Positions 8,639-16,236 of a stretch of DNA of 64,000 nt are shown here, one piece after another (position 1 is the first letter of the stretch; each line of letters begins with the position of its first letter). The DNA lies in contig NZ_WRXL01000001.1 in NCBI RefSeq assembly GCF_010119195.1, forward strand, positions 124,001 through 188,000, given 5' to 3'. The DNA comes from Haloarcula salina. GTDB taxonomy: Archaea; Halobacteriota; Halobacteria; Halobacteriales; Haloarculaceae. The notes below the pieces were generated by a model. It was given only the letters and a program-made list of their open reading frames with translations. It was not told the DNA's origin and made no database searches. A program made the translations under genes and the position numbers.

Positions 8639-11104
8639 TCAGTCCCCGTCGTCGCGCTCGAACAGCGAGGCCATCACGGTGTCGTGTGCCTTGCGTAACC
8701 GGTAGTGGAGCGTCGGGGCCGAGATACCGAGCGTCTCCGCCAGTTCCTCGGCCGAACTCTCGCGCGGCCAGTCGTAGTAGCCGCGGGCGTAGGCGGTCTG
8801 GAGCGCCGTCGCCTGCTTCGGCGTCAGTCTCTCGCGCACCTGCGTCTGGAAGTCGGAGACCGTCGTCACCGGCTGGTCGAGGTACTGCTTGCTCCGCAGT
8901 TCGACCGTGGGTTCGATCTCCCGGATCGCTTCGACGACGGCGCGCACGTCGGTCTCGGGGGCGAGCTCCGCCGAGAACAGCAGGTCGCCGCTCTCCGCCA
9001 CCGCTCGCGTGACCGCGCTACCGTAGTCGCTGAGCACGTCGAGCGGCGACGCGTCGATCGCGTCGAACGTGACTTCGAGCAGCGCCGATCGGTCCGTGGT
9101 CGCCTCCTGGACCACGGCGCAGGCGTCTACCTCGCCTGACGCCGCCAATGCACGACACACCGCCACCGGGTCCGCGTCGTGGACCCGGACGTAGTTGAGC
9201 CTGGTTCCGTCGCTGGTCGGGACCCGTCGCTCCAGCGCGAGGACGCAGTCGAACTCCGCCGAGACGTCGGCGTAGATAGAGTCCGAGTCCGTGATGCGGA
9301 ATTCGAGTTCGATGGCCGTCGCGGACAGCAGCGAGCGCTGGCTGTTGACCCGCTGGATCGCGAGCGCGATCACCTGCCCGAGGTCGCCGAGAATCTCCGC
9401 CTCCCGTTCGCCAATTGCGTCGCCGACGGGAGCGTAGACCAGCAACGCGCCGAAAGTGGTCTCGCCCGTGGTCAACGGGACGGCAGCTACCGACGAGTGG
9501 TCTCGGACGAGCGGCGCGTCCGTCTCGACCGACGACCGCTGTGCGACGGCCGTGAGGTCGTCGACGACTACCACCTCGTCGGTCGCCAGCGCGTCCGTCG
9601 CCAGCCGGTGTTCGTGCGGCGAGACGGTCTCCAGCGAGTCGCCCGGGACGCCGGCTGCCGCGACCGGTTCGACCGTCGACTCGCTCTCGCGTGTCGCGAC
9701 CCACACCGATCTGTACAGGTCCGATCGGGTGAGGTGGTCGCACACAGCCGCCTCGATGGCCTCGCGCGTGGTCGCCCCCTGCAGCGCCTTCATGATCTCA
9801 CGGCCGAGCACGTTGAGCCGCTGGAGCTGTTCGAGCTCGTCTCGCTGGCGTTCGAGGGCCGCCTGGCGCTCCTTGTACTCCGTGATGTCCCGGGCGACGA
9901 CGATAGCGGTGTCCGGGTCGTACTTGCCGCCGTCGAGCGGCGCCACGCGGGCCTCGAACCACAGCTCGCCGGCCGGCGCGTCGAGCCGGTACTCGACGGA
10001 CTGAAAGGAGTCGGTCGAAATCGCGTCGCGGACGGTCGAGAGCAGCGAGTCAGCGGTCGCGTCCGGGAGCACGTCGTGGAGCGTCTTGCCGAGCAGCGAA
10101 TCGGCGTCGTCGACGATCCGGTCCAGCGCCTCGGGAACGGTCAGGCAGTCGAGGTACCGCCCCTCGGCGTCGACGACGAAGCTGGGGTCCGGAAACGCGG
10201 TGTTCAGCGCGTCGAGCTGGTCGGCGTGTCGCCGGCGTTCCAGTTCGTAGCTCGCCCAGTCGGCGAGAATCCGGACGAACGTGAGGTCCCACTGGGTGTA
10301 CTCGCGTGCGGCCGGTTCCTGTCCGTAGAAACAGAACGTCCCGTACACGTCCCCGTCGACGACGATCGGTGCACCGACGTAGTTCGCGATGCCCCACTCT
10401 GGGTCTTCGAGCGCCGGGGCCTGCGCGGCCACGTCGCTGAGCGCGAGCGGTTCGCGGTGGTCGACGACGTGCTGGCACACCGGGAGCGCGTCCGTGAGTG
10501 TGGTCTCGCCGGGTTTCAGGTCCACGCCGGGTGGGGCCGTGACCGCCTCGAAGACGTACTCGTCGCCGTGGACGTGCGAGAGCGTGCCGAAGTCGGTCCC
10601 CAGCACCTCGCATCCGAATTCCAGGAGCGCGTCGACCTGTTCTGCGAACGTCCGGTCAGCGTCGGTACAGATGTCGTGGGCCCGCTGCAGCGCCTCCTCC
10701 CGTGCTTTGCGTTCGGTGATGTCGACGTGGGCGACGGCGACGAACCGCGTTCCGTCGACGGTGAACGGGGCCGCACGCAGGAGGTACCACCGACCGGACG
10801 AGGGGGAGTGGCGGGGATACGCGAGTTCGACCTGCGAGCGCTCGCCCTCGAGTACCGCCCGGAGTCCGTCGGACACCCGTCCGGCGTGGTCGCCGTCAGC
10901 AGCGGCCGCGACTTCGCGGTACGCCACACCGAGCGCGTCCGACTCGGTCGGGCGACCGTCCGGGCCGGCGAACTCCCGCCACGCTCTGTTGGCCGCGAGA
11001 ACCGTCTCCTCCGGGTCGATGACCGCGAACGGAATCGGGAGCGCTTCGATGGCCGGTCCCAGGAGTGACCACTCGTCGTGTCCGTCGGCCACGCTCGGAG
11101 CCAT
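8639..11104 (-). CDS. PAS-GAF-PAS-GAF regulator with bacterio-opsin activator C-terminal HTH
   Basis: An 821-residue multidomain cytoplasmic regulator. From the N terminus I read a PAS domain (about 18-125, with WREFAGPDG), a GAF domain (about 145-295), a second PAS (about 300-420, with RDITEYKER), a second GAF (about 440-590), a bacterio-opsin-activator middle domain, and a C-terminal HTH_10 helix-turn-helix (LTPKQATALQTAY to ETLGISAPTLHYRLRKA, last 65 residues). This is the Bat-like class of haloarchaeal one-component regulators that sense light, oxygen or small ligands. No kinase domain is present. Start chosen at 11104; an alternative ATG is eight codons upstream. Targets are not identifiable; the operon divergently transcribed to the right is a candidate. 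Confidence 0.88.
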   Translation of the reverse strand: MAPSVADGHDEWSLLGPAIEALPIPFAVIDPEETVLAANRAWREFAGPDGRPTESDALGVAYREVAAAADGDHAGRVSDGLRAVLEGERSQVELAYPRHSPSSGRWYLLRAAPFTVDGTRFVAVAHVDITERKAREEALQRAHDICTDADRTFAEQVDALLEFGCEVLGTDFGTLSHVHGDEYVFEAVTAPPGVDLKPGETTLTDALPVCQHVVDHREPLALSDVAAQAPALEDPEWGIANYVGAPIVVDGDVYGTFCFYGQEPAAREYTQWDLTFVRILADWASYELERRRHADQLDALNTAFPDPSFVVDAEGRYLDCLTVPEALDRIVDDADSLLGKTLHDVLPDATADSLLSTVRDAISTDSFQSVEYRLDAPAGELWFEARVAPLDGGKYDPDTAIVVARDITEYKERQAALERQRDELEQLQRLNVLGREIMKALQGATTREAIEAAVCDHLTRSDLYRSVWVATRESESTVEPVAAAGVPGDSLETVSPHEHRLATDALATDEVVVVDDLTAVAQRSSVETDAPLVRDHSSVAAVPLTTGETTFGALLVYAPVGDAIGEREAEILGDLGQVIALAIQRVNSQRSLLSATAIELEFRITDSDSIYADVSAEFDCVLALERRVPTSDGTRLNYVRVHDADPVAVCRALAASGEVDACAVVQEATTDRSALLEVTFDAIDASPLDVLSDYGSAVTRAVAESGDLLFSAELAPETDVRAVVEAIREIEPTVELRSKQYLDQPVTTVSDFQTQVRERLTPKQATALQTAYARGYYDWPRESSAEELAETLGISAPTLHYRLRKAHDTVMASLFERDDGD

Positions 11105-11280
11105 GGGACTGCTGTGGGGCCGAGTCACTTAGTCCCGGCAGTTTCGTTAGAATACCGACAGTACTGGCGTGGGAGGGCACTCACTGCGCTTCTCGTCCGA
11201 TGTGTCCGCGGGCCGAACGGCAGAGTACGGCCGACTCTACCATTAGAGAACAGGGAGAGAAGGGAGCGGAAGCCGGTGTT

Positions 11281-11294
11281 TCTAGGGACCTAGA
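11281..11294. promoter_or_regulatory. CTAG-containing palindrome upstream of the 11354 operon
   Basis: TCTAGG-GA-CCTAGA is a perfect 6-base inverted repeat with a two-base spacer and two CTAG sites, a tetranucleotide that is rare in haloarchaeal DNA. It lies 60 bases before the ATG at 11354, in the 249-base divergent region between the Bat-like regulator gene and the operon, and may be an operator. Confidence 0.35.
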
Positions 11295-11353
11295 GAGAGT
11301 GCTTAGGCGGCTGACAATTGAACTGGAGAATAGGTACCACACCGAATCGATCC

Positions 11354-11857
11354 ATGCCACCAGACACCTATCTCCCGAGCGTCGAACTGTACGTCCGGTC
11401 GCTCTCGCCCGCCGGCGTCTCCCAGCAGCAGGACCACGTCATCGGACAGTTACAAGCCCTCGAAAACGACGGACGCATCGCCGACCTGTCGATCTACGTC
11501 TGGGGCGACCGCCTCGCGCCAGACACCGCCCACCGGACCGAACACGGAGAGTTCCTGCTCGACAGGCTCACCGCCTTCGAACGCTGGGAACGAGCCTCGG
11601 GCGCGTCGCTCGACGCCTTCGGCTGGCGGGACAGTTCGACGACGATAGCGTCCGATCGGACGATCGACGTGATCTCGCTCCCCCTGATGGGGCTCGCCGA
11701 GTTCGTCGACGGGGAGTTGCGACACGTCGCGCCGTGTACGCGCGACGGAACGGTCCAGTGCGTTCGGGATCGCGTCGCCGCCCTCTCCGCGCCGACGCCG
11801 TCGAGCGAGCGCGAGGCGGAGAGCGAGCGCGCGCCCGCAGTCCCGGGAGACCGATGA
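11354..11857 (+). CDS. Haloarchaeal HTH-associated protein, unknown function
   Basis: A 167-residue protein beginning MPPDTYLPSVELYVRSLSPAG. The first 60 residues read as a beta-alpha-beta unit (LYVRSL, HVIGQLQALENDGRI, LSIYVWGD), and the middle holds FDAF-type aromatic segments. The C terminus is an Arg/Glu/Ser-rich tail. I recognise it only as a type of protein found in haloarchaea beside small winged-helix genes; no enzyme motif is visible. It is the first gene of a three-gene operon: its stop overlaps the start at 11854 (ATGA). An in-frame ATG 12 codons upstream is possible but adds residues unlike the rest. It is divergent from the PAS/GAF regulator. Confidence 0.7.
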   Translation: MPPDTYLPSVELYVRSLSPAGVSQQQDHVIGQLQALENDGRIADLSIYVWGDRLAPDTAHRTEHGEFLLDRLTAFERWERASGASLDAFGWRDSSTTIASDRTIDVISLPLMGLAEFVDGELRHVAPCTRDGTVQCVRDRVAALSAPTPSSEREAESERAPAVPGDR

Positions 11858-12066
11858 CCGAGCGAACGACGCTGTCGGCGCGAACGCGACTGGCCGAGGC
11901 CGAGACGCACCTCCGGCGCGCCCGCGAGGAACTCGACGGTGGTGACGACGCCTTAATCGCGCTCGTCGACGAAACCCTTCGCGACGTAACGACGCTTCGG
12001 GCCGTGCTCGAATCGCAGGGAACCGACGCAAAGTGGCTCGACGACACGCACGCACTCACGCAATGA
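11854..12066 (+). CDS. Small helical protein (70 aa) in regulatory operon
   Basis: A 70-residue protein (MTERTTLSARTRLAEAETHLRRA...) predicted to be almost entirely helical and probably coiled-coil, with heptad-like spacing of Leu and Ala. It overlaps both neighbours by four bases (ATGA at 11854 and at 12063), so translation of the three genes is coupled and the reading frame is very likely real. It has no recognised domain. Its size and place between a conserved protein and a winged-helix protein suggest an adaptor or antitoxin-like partner, but that is only inference from position. Confidence 0.65.
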   Translation: MTERTTLSARTRLAEAETHLRRAREELDGGDDALIALVDETLRDVTTLRAVLESQGTDAKWLDDTHALTQ

Positions 12067-12473
12067 CTATCAAGTCCCCGCAGGAACCGACGGAGTCCGA
12101 ACCGCTCAGCGTCGACAAACGATTGTCGCTCCTCTCCTCACGCTTCCGTCGCTACCTCCTCTATACGCTCTCGATGTATCCGACGCCGCTCTCGCTGCCG
12201 GACGTCGCAGACGCGGTCACGGCCCTGGAATACGGCACGCCGGCCGGAGAGTATCCCGACGAACGCCTCGAGATCTACACCTCGCTGTATCACCATCACC
12301 TGCCGCAGCTCGTCGAGGCCGGCGTCGTCCGCTACGACCAATCGGACGACTCGGTGTGTGTGGGTCCGAACGCAGGCGAACTGGTATCGCTGCTCGAACT
12401 GACGATCGCGCACGACCGCCCGGCGGAAAACGGAGTGGCACCGCGTGAGCCGGACCTCGACTCGCTGTCGTGA
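12063..12473 (+). CDS. DUF7344-like winged-helix protein
   Basis: A 136-residue protein with a winged-helix core: LSLLSSRFRRYLLYTLSMYP, then LPDVADAVTALE (recognition-helix region), YTSLYHHHLPQLVEAGVVRYD near 80-105 and VCVGPNAGELVSLL. The pattern (R/K)-R-R-Y-x-L-Y-x-L followed by SLYHxHLPxLxxAGVVxYD is characteristic of the large haloarchaeal DUF7344 family of DNA-binding proteins. A second member, with two membrane helices added, is encoded at 54115. As last gene of the operon it ends directly before the oppositely oriented gatE stop, with no base between. It is likely a transcription regulator; its site is unknown. Confidence 0.75.
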   Translation: MTIKSPQEPTESEPLSVDKRLSLLSSRFRRYLLYTLSMYPTPLSLPDVADAVTALEYGTPAGEYPDERLEIYTSLYHHHLPQLVEAGVVRYDQSDDSVCVGPNAGELVSLLELTIAHDRPAENGVAPREPDLDSLS

Positions 12474-14351
12474 TCAGGCCCGCTTCTGGATCTCCGAGCG
12501 CAGCACGTCGCTGACCACGTCGCCGTCGGCCTTGCCGCGGAGCGCGCCCATGCACTCGCCCATCAGCGCCGAGAACGCGCCCATCCCTTCCTCTTCGACC
12601 TGGTCTTCGTGGCGCTCGACGACCTCAGCCACGGCCTCCTGGACGGCCGCCTCGTCGACGCCACCGAGGTCCTCTTGCTCGACCGCCTCCTCGGCCGAGA
12701 GCGACGGATCCTCTGCGAGCGCCGTCAGCAGGTCCTCGATGCCCTCCCGGGGCACGTCCCCGCCGTCGACCAGCAGGATCGCCGCCCGGAGGTGGTCGTC
12801 GGTGAGGTTCTCGACGGGCACGTCGTCGCGGCGGAGTTCGGTCAGCGTCGACTCCAGCGTCCCGGCGGCCAGCGTCGGGTCGACGCCCTCGTCGTCGACC
12901 AGCGTCTCGAACAGCGGCCACCGCTGGCCGTAGGCGACCTGGTCGGCGAGACCGGCACCGAGGCCGAACTCGGACTGGTAGCGCTCGACCTTCTCGGTGA
13001 GCAGTTCCGGCGTCTCCACCTCGGTCACGTCGGGCTCGACCGGCGGCACGTCGGTCTCGGGGTACATCCGCGCCGCGCCGGGGAGCGGACGGAGGTAGCG
13101 CGAGGTGGCGTCCTCGTTGGCGTCTCGGGTCTCCTCGGGCACGCCGTCGAGCGCCGTCTCCGCGCGTTCGACGACGGCCTCGATGGCGAGTTCGGCGGTC
13201 TCGGGGTCGTCGGCGACGAGCGCGACGGCGTCCTCGGGACCGGCGTCGATCGCCTTCCGCAGGGCCTCGACCTCGGCCTCGGTGACGCCGTAGGCCGGCA
13301 GTTCGTCGGTGTGGAAGATGCCGCCGGCCCCGTGGCGCTTGGCGTGGTCCGAGAGCTCCGTGCCGAGCCGTCGGTCCGGCTGGATCTCCCGGCCGACGAG
13401 GCCGTCGAAGCCTTCCAGTAGGACCGCCTGCACTCGTCCGCCGCTATCGAGCGCGCCGCCGATGACGCCCGAGTCCGTGCCCTCGAACACCGCGGTCACG
13501 TCCCGGGGCTCGCCGACAGTGGCCTCGCGCTCGCCGAGTTCCTCGGCGATGTCCAGCAGCTCGACCTGCCGGCGGACCTCGTTGCGGACCAAGTCGTCGA
13601 TGTCGTCGAGGCTCTGGACCCCCTTCAGTTCGATGCGCGCGCCCTCGGCGATGGAGACGTTCACGTCCTGGCGGATGGTCCCGAGGCCGCGCTTGACCTT
13701 CCCCGTCGAGCGCAACAGCATGCCGATGCGCTCTGCGGCCTCACGGGCCTGCTCGGGCGAGCTGATGTCGGGCTTGGTCCCGATTTCGACCAGCGGGATG
13801 CCCAGCCGATCGAGCGAGAAGCGCACGCCGTCGTCGGTCTCCTCGACGCGCTGGCAGGACTCCTCCTCCAGGAGCATGTCCTCGACGCCGACCGCGCCGT
13901 CGCTCGTCTCGATCTCGCCGTCGTTGGCGACCAGCATCGACCGCTGGAACCCCGTGGTGTTCGAGCCGTCGACGACGATCTTGCGCATGACGTTGACCTG
14001 GTCGACGACGTTCATGTCGAGCAACTGCGCGATCTCCAGGGTCGTCTCCGTCGCCTCGCGGTCGACGCGGTGGGGCGGCTCGTCGTCTTCTTCGACGAGG
14101 CAGGTGGTGTCGTACGAGAGGTACTCGAACTCCCGGTCGACCATGCTCTCCTCCAGGGCGGCCTCGTCGATCTCGCCCAGTTCGCTCTTCGTCGGGTGGA
14201 GATAGCGGGTGAACGACCGCCCGGACTCCTCGGGCTCGCGAAGCTGCGTCGGGCAGTCACAGAACAGCTTCGTGTCGGTGTCGAGCTGCTGGTGGATCTC
14301 CAGGCCGGCCACCAGTCCCAGATCCTCGTAGTCGAAGTCGGCGGCAGTCAT
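12474..14351 (-). CDS. gatE: Glu-tRNA(Gln) amidotransferase subunit E
   Basis: A 625-residue protein, the expected length for archaeal GatE. It starts MTAADFDYEDLGLVAGLEIHQQLDT (GLEIHQQL is the family signature), has the FCDCP zinc motif near 31-35, and a GatB-like body with VNVMRKIVVDGSNTTGFQRS near 120-140. The AspRS-like insertion lies around 290-430 and a YqeY-type helical tail ends ALRGKADGDVVSDVL, which contacts the tRNA. With GatD (not in this window) it converts Glu-tRNA(Gln) to Gln-tRNA(Gln), since haloarchaea lack a glutaminyl-tRNA synthetase. The stop lies immediately next to that of the converging DUF7344 gene. Confidence 0.97.
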   Translation of the reverse strand: MTAADFDYEDLGLVAGLEIHQQLDTDTKLFCDCPTQLREPEESGRSFTRYLHPTKSELGEIDEAALEESMVDREFEYLSYDTTCLVEEDDEPPHRVDREATETTLEIAQLLDMNVVDQVNVMRKIVVDGSNTTGFQRSMLVANDGEIETSDGAVGVEDMLLEEESCQRVEETDDGVRFSLDRLGIPLVEIGTKPDISSPEQAREAAERIGMLLRSTGKVKRGLGTIRQDVNVSIAEGARIELKGVQSLDDIDDLVRNEVRRQVELLDIAEELGEREATVGEPRDVTAVFEGTDSGVIGGALDSGGRVQAVLLEGFDGLVGREIQPDRRLGTELSDHAKRHGAGGIFHTDELPAYGVTEAEVEALRKAIDAGPEDAVALVADDPETAELAIEAVVERAETALDGVPEETRDANEDATSRYLRPLPGAARMYPETDVPPVEPDVTEVETPELLTEKVERYQSEFGLGAGLADQVAYGQRWPLFETLVDDEGVDPTLAAGTLESTLTELRRDDVPVENLTDDHLRAAILLVDGGDVPREGIEDLLTALAEDPSLSAEEAVEQEDLGGVDEAAVQEAVAEVVERHEDQVEEEGMGAFSALMGECMGALRGKADGDVVSDVLRSEIQKRA

Positions 14352-14440
14352 TGTCGGATGGTCCGGGACCGGGGGCCAAAAAACGCTCCCTTCCGCCGCC
14401 TCGGCGCTGTCCTTTTGGGTCTCTGCTCCGCAGAACAGGT

Positions 14441-15277
14441 ATGCGCTGGCTGTCCGCGGCGCTGCTCGCCTGCCTCCTGACGACAGCCGGCTGCAGCGCG
14501 CTGGTCGGGCCCGACGAGGCGGGGCAGACGACCGTCACGCCGGCACCGGTCCCGACGGCGCAACCGAGCGCCACGGGTCCGGAGTACCCGCCGGGCGTCG
14601 CGCGCGACGGCCTCCACAGCGTGTCGCGCCTCTCTGTAGCACACCGGGAGGCCCTCGAAAACACGTCGTACACGCTCAGAGAAGAAGATCGGGCGTTCAG
14701 CGCCGCCAACGGGTCGGAATCCGTTCGGCGGGCGGCCGCCATCGCGGTGGCGTCGCCCACCCGCTACCGCGACGAGATGGTCCAAGTGCGAACCGCGGCG
14801 AACGGGAGCGTCGCCCGCTTCGAGCAGTCGACGTACGCGGACGGGACACGCTGGTACGAGCGCCGCGACGACGGCACCGTCGAGTATCGGCGCGGGCGAC
14901 TGGAGTTCACACGGGACAAGTTCGCCGCCCGGACGGCGTTCTACCTGGGGCGATACGGCGTCGTCGACCGGAGCGAGACGGCGGTCGTCGTCAGGAACGG
15001 GACGCGATTCTACCGGATCCGCGGAACCGGCGGCGAAGTCCCCTCGACGGAGCGACTTGAGGAGTACCGCGTCGAGTTCCTCGTCGCTCCTGACGGACTC
15101 GTCCGGCGCTTCGAGGTCCGCTACCGGACCGAGACTGACATCGTGAGCTACCGGTTCCGATACGAGGAGGTCGACGAGACGACCGTTTCCCGTCCGGTGT
15201 GGCTCGAAAACGCGACGAACGAGTCGGGGTCGCCAGTGGGCCAGACGCCGGCAGGACGACCGACCGGCGGCGCGTGA
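14441..15277 (+). CDS. Haloarchaeal lipoprotein (DUF7537-like), second copy
   Basis: A 278-residue secreted lipoprotein with a short hydrophobic signal (LSAALLACLLTTAGCSA) and lipobox cysteine 20, followed by a Thr/Pro/Ala linker. The body opens LSVAHREALENTSYTLREED and closes with VSYRFRYEEVDETTVSRPVWL, the same arrangement and end motif as the lipoprotein at 6400-7242. I count these as paralogues of a haloarchaeal family with a LolA-like beta fold. Start chosen at 14441 because the lipobox then sits at a normal distance; the upstream in-frame extension is not signal-like. It is divergent from gatE with 89 bases between. Function unknown. Confidence 0.75.
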   Translation: MRWLSAALLACLLTTAGCSALVGPDEAGQTTVTPAPVPTAQPSATGPEYPPGVARDGLHSVSRLSVAHREALENTSYTLREEDRAFSAANGSESVRRAAAIAVASPTRYRDEMVQVRTAANGSVARFEQSTYADGTRWYERRDDGTVEYRRGRLEFTRDKFAARTAFYLGRYGVVDRSETAVVVRNGTRFYRIRGTGGEVPSTERLEEYRVEFLVAPDGLVRRFEVRYRTETDIVSYRFRYEEVDETTVSRPVWLENATNESGSPVGQTPAGRPTGGA

Positions 15278-15283
15278 CGGCCC

Positions 15284-15580
15284 TTACAGCATGTCCACGT
15301 CGGACCGGACAGTCTTCGTTCCCGACGTGCTCCCGGCCCGGTCGTCGTAGTACTTCCGTCCGATAAAGGGGTCGCCGAGGTTACCGACCAGCGACGTGTA
15401 CAGTTCTTCCGACGTGTGATACGTACTCTCGTCGGTCAGCGTCAGTATCTCGCGGACTGTGACCGAATCGCCCGTCTGTGACGTCAGTTCCACGTCCCCG
15501 AGCTGTCGGACGACCGTCTCGTGGTCGGCGGGGAAGTCACACGCCTGCTCGAACAGCTGGTGGGTCTCGGAGTAGCGCAT
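15284..15580 (-). CDS. DUF5789 family small protein
   Basis: A 98-residue acidic protein. ACDFPADHETVVRQLGDVELTSQ, SEELYTSLVGNLGDPFIGRKYYDDR are the conserved stretches of the haloarchaeal DUF5789 family, which have no assigned function. The start at 15580 (MRYSETHQLFEQ) is supported by a TATA-like TTTAATTA centred 27 bases upstream; an ATG at 15604 would lie inside that box and is rejected. It ends six bases after the converging lipoprotein stop. A DUF2795-like fold is possible but not demonstrable here. Confidence 0.75.
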   Translation of the reverse strand: MRYSETHQLFEQACDFPADHETVVRQLGDVELTSQTGDSVTVREILTLTDESTYHTSEELYTSLVGNLGDPFIGRKYYDDRAGSTSGTKTVRSDVDML

Positions 15581-15603
15581 CGGTGTCTGCACCCAGACAT
15601 CCA

Positions 15604-15611
15604 TAATTAAA
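15604..15611 (-). promoter_or_regulatory. TATA box deciding the DUF5789 start
   Basis: TTTAATTA on the minus strand is centred 27 bases before 15580 and overlaps the alternative upstream ATG, so it decides for the shorter protein. Confidence 0.5.
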
Positions 15612-15686
15612 GAATGTTATGAATTTTGACCGACTGTTCTTGCGGTCGTCAGCACTTGGCTGTCGATGCGCCGCTGCCTGCGCCCG

Positions 15687-15920
15687 TCAGGAGAGTCGCG
15701 TGACCAGTTCGGTGACCCGACCGCCTGGGTACTCTACCTCGTCCACTTCCTGTTCGACCACGTCGCCGGCGACGCCCGCGACGTTCCCGAGCGGAATCAC
15801 GCGCTCGCCGCCGTCGCCGTCGGCGACCGCCCAGACGACGTTGCCCATGATCTTCGCCGTCTCGCACTCGATTCGGGACTCGTCGCCCATCGGACTGTCG
15901 AGGAACACTGTCGCTCCCAT
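15687..15920 (-). CDS. Small conserved haloarchaeal protein, unknown function
   Basis: A 77-residue acidic, beta-rich protein starting MGATVFLDSPMGDESRIECE. The middle reads as strands (MGNVVWAVADGD, RVIPLGNVAGVAGDVVEQE), reminiscent of a small barrel with an IPLxNVAGV hydrophobic core. No family is recognised with certainty. The start at 15920 is supported by TTATGCTA about 28 bases upstream; ten more codons are open upstream but lie in the promoter. It is a single gene, separated by about 100 bases from the DUF5789 gene, and faces the fumC intergenic repeat region on its 5' side. Confidence 0.6.
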   Translation of the reverse strand: MGATVFLDSPMGDESRIECETAKIMGNVVWAVADGDGGERVIPLGNVAGVAGDVVEQEVDEVEYPGGRVTELVTRLS

Positions 15921-16236
15921 TGTATGAGACCGTTTAGCACAGAGTAGCATAACCGGTTCGGGGGTTCGAGGGAAACCGCCCTCCCGTTCGCCCCGTCACC
16001 CACGTTCAACGCCTCGGACACACGCAGCGGTCGTCTACTCTCACGCGTCGCGACGCTCCCCCATCGAGAGCCGCTCCCTTCGGTCGTCCCGCCGCGGCTC
16101 ACGGCTTCGCCGTTCGCACCATCGAGGGCCGCTCCCTTCGGTCGCGCCCCTCGCGCCCCTCGCGTCCCCCGCTACTCGCGTGTCGCTATCGCTCCCGCTC
16201 GCTCTATCGAGGGCCCTCACTTCGTTCGGCCCCTCG
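15921..16236. other. Intergenic region with repeated TCGAGGGC / CTTCGGTCG modules
   Basis: These 316 bases hold no convincing gene. From 16063 they carry three imperfect copies of a module beginning ATCGAG(A/G)GCC and continuing through CCCTTCGGTCG-like hairpins (starts near 16063, 16121 and 16205), with shorter runs of cgcgcccct between them. They sit just 3' of fumC. This looks like decayed low-complexity sequence or a repeated hairpin element rather than a gene; it may act as a transcription end zone. Confidence 0.5.

Noticed and set aside
9179-11068. 629-residue plus-strand open frame opposite the Bat-like regulator
   Set aside because: Composition is that of a complementary shadow and no domain is visible; the minus-strand protein has PAS, GAF and HTH domains.
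16063-16236. Possible CRISPR-like repeats
   Set aside because: The copies are irregular in spacing and sequence, have no unique spacers of constant size and no cas genes nearby.
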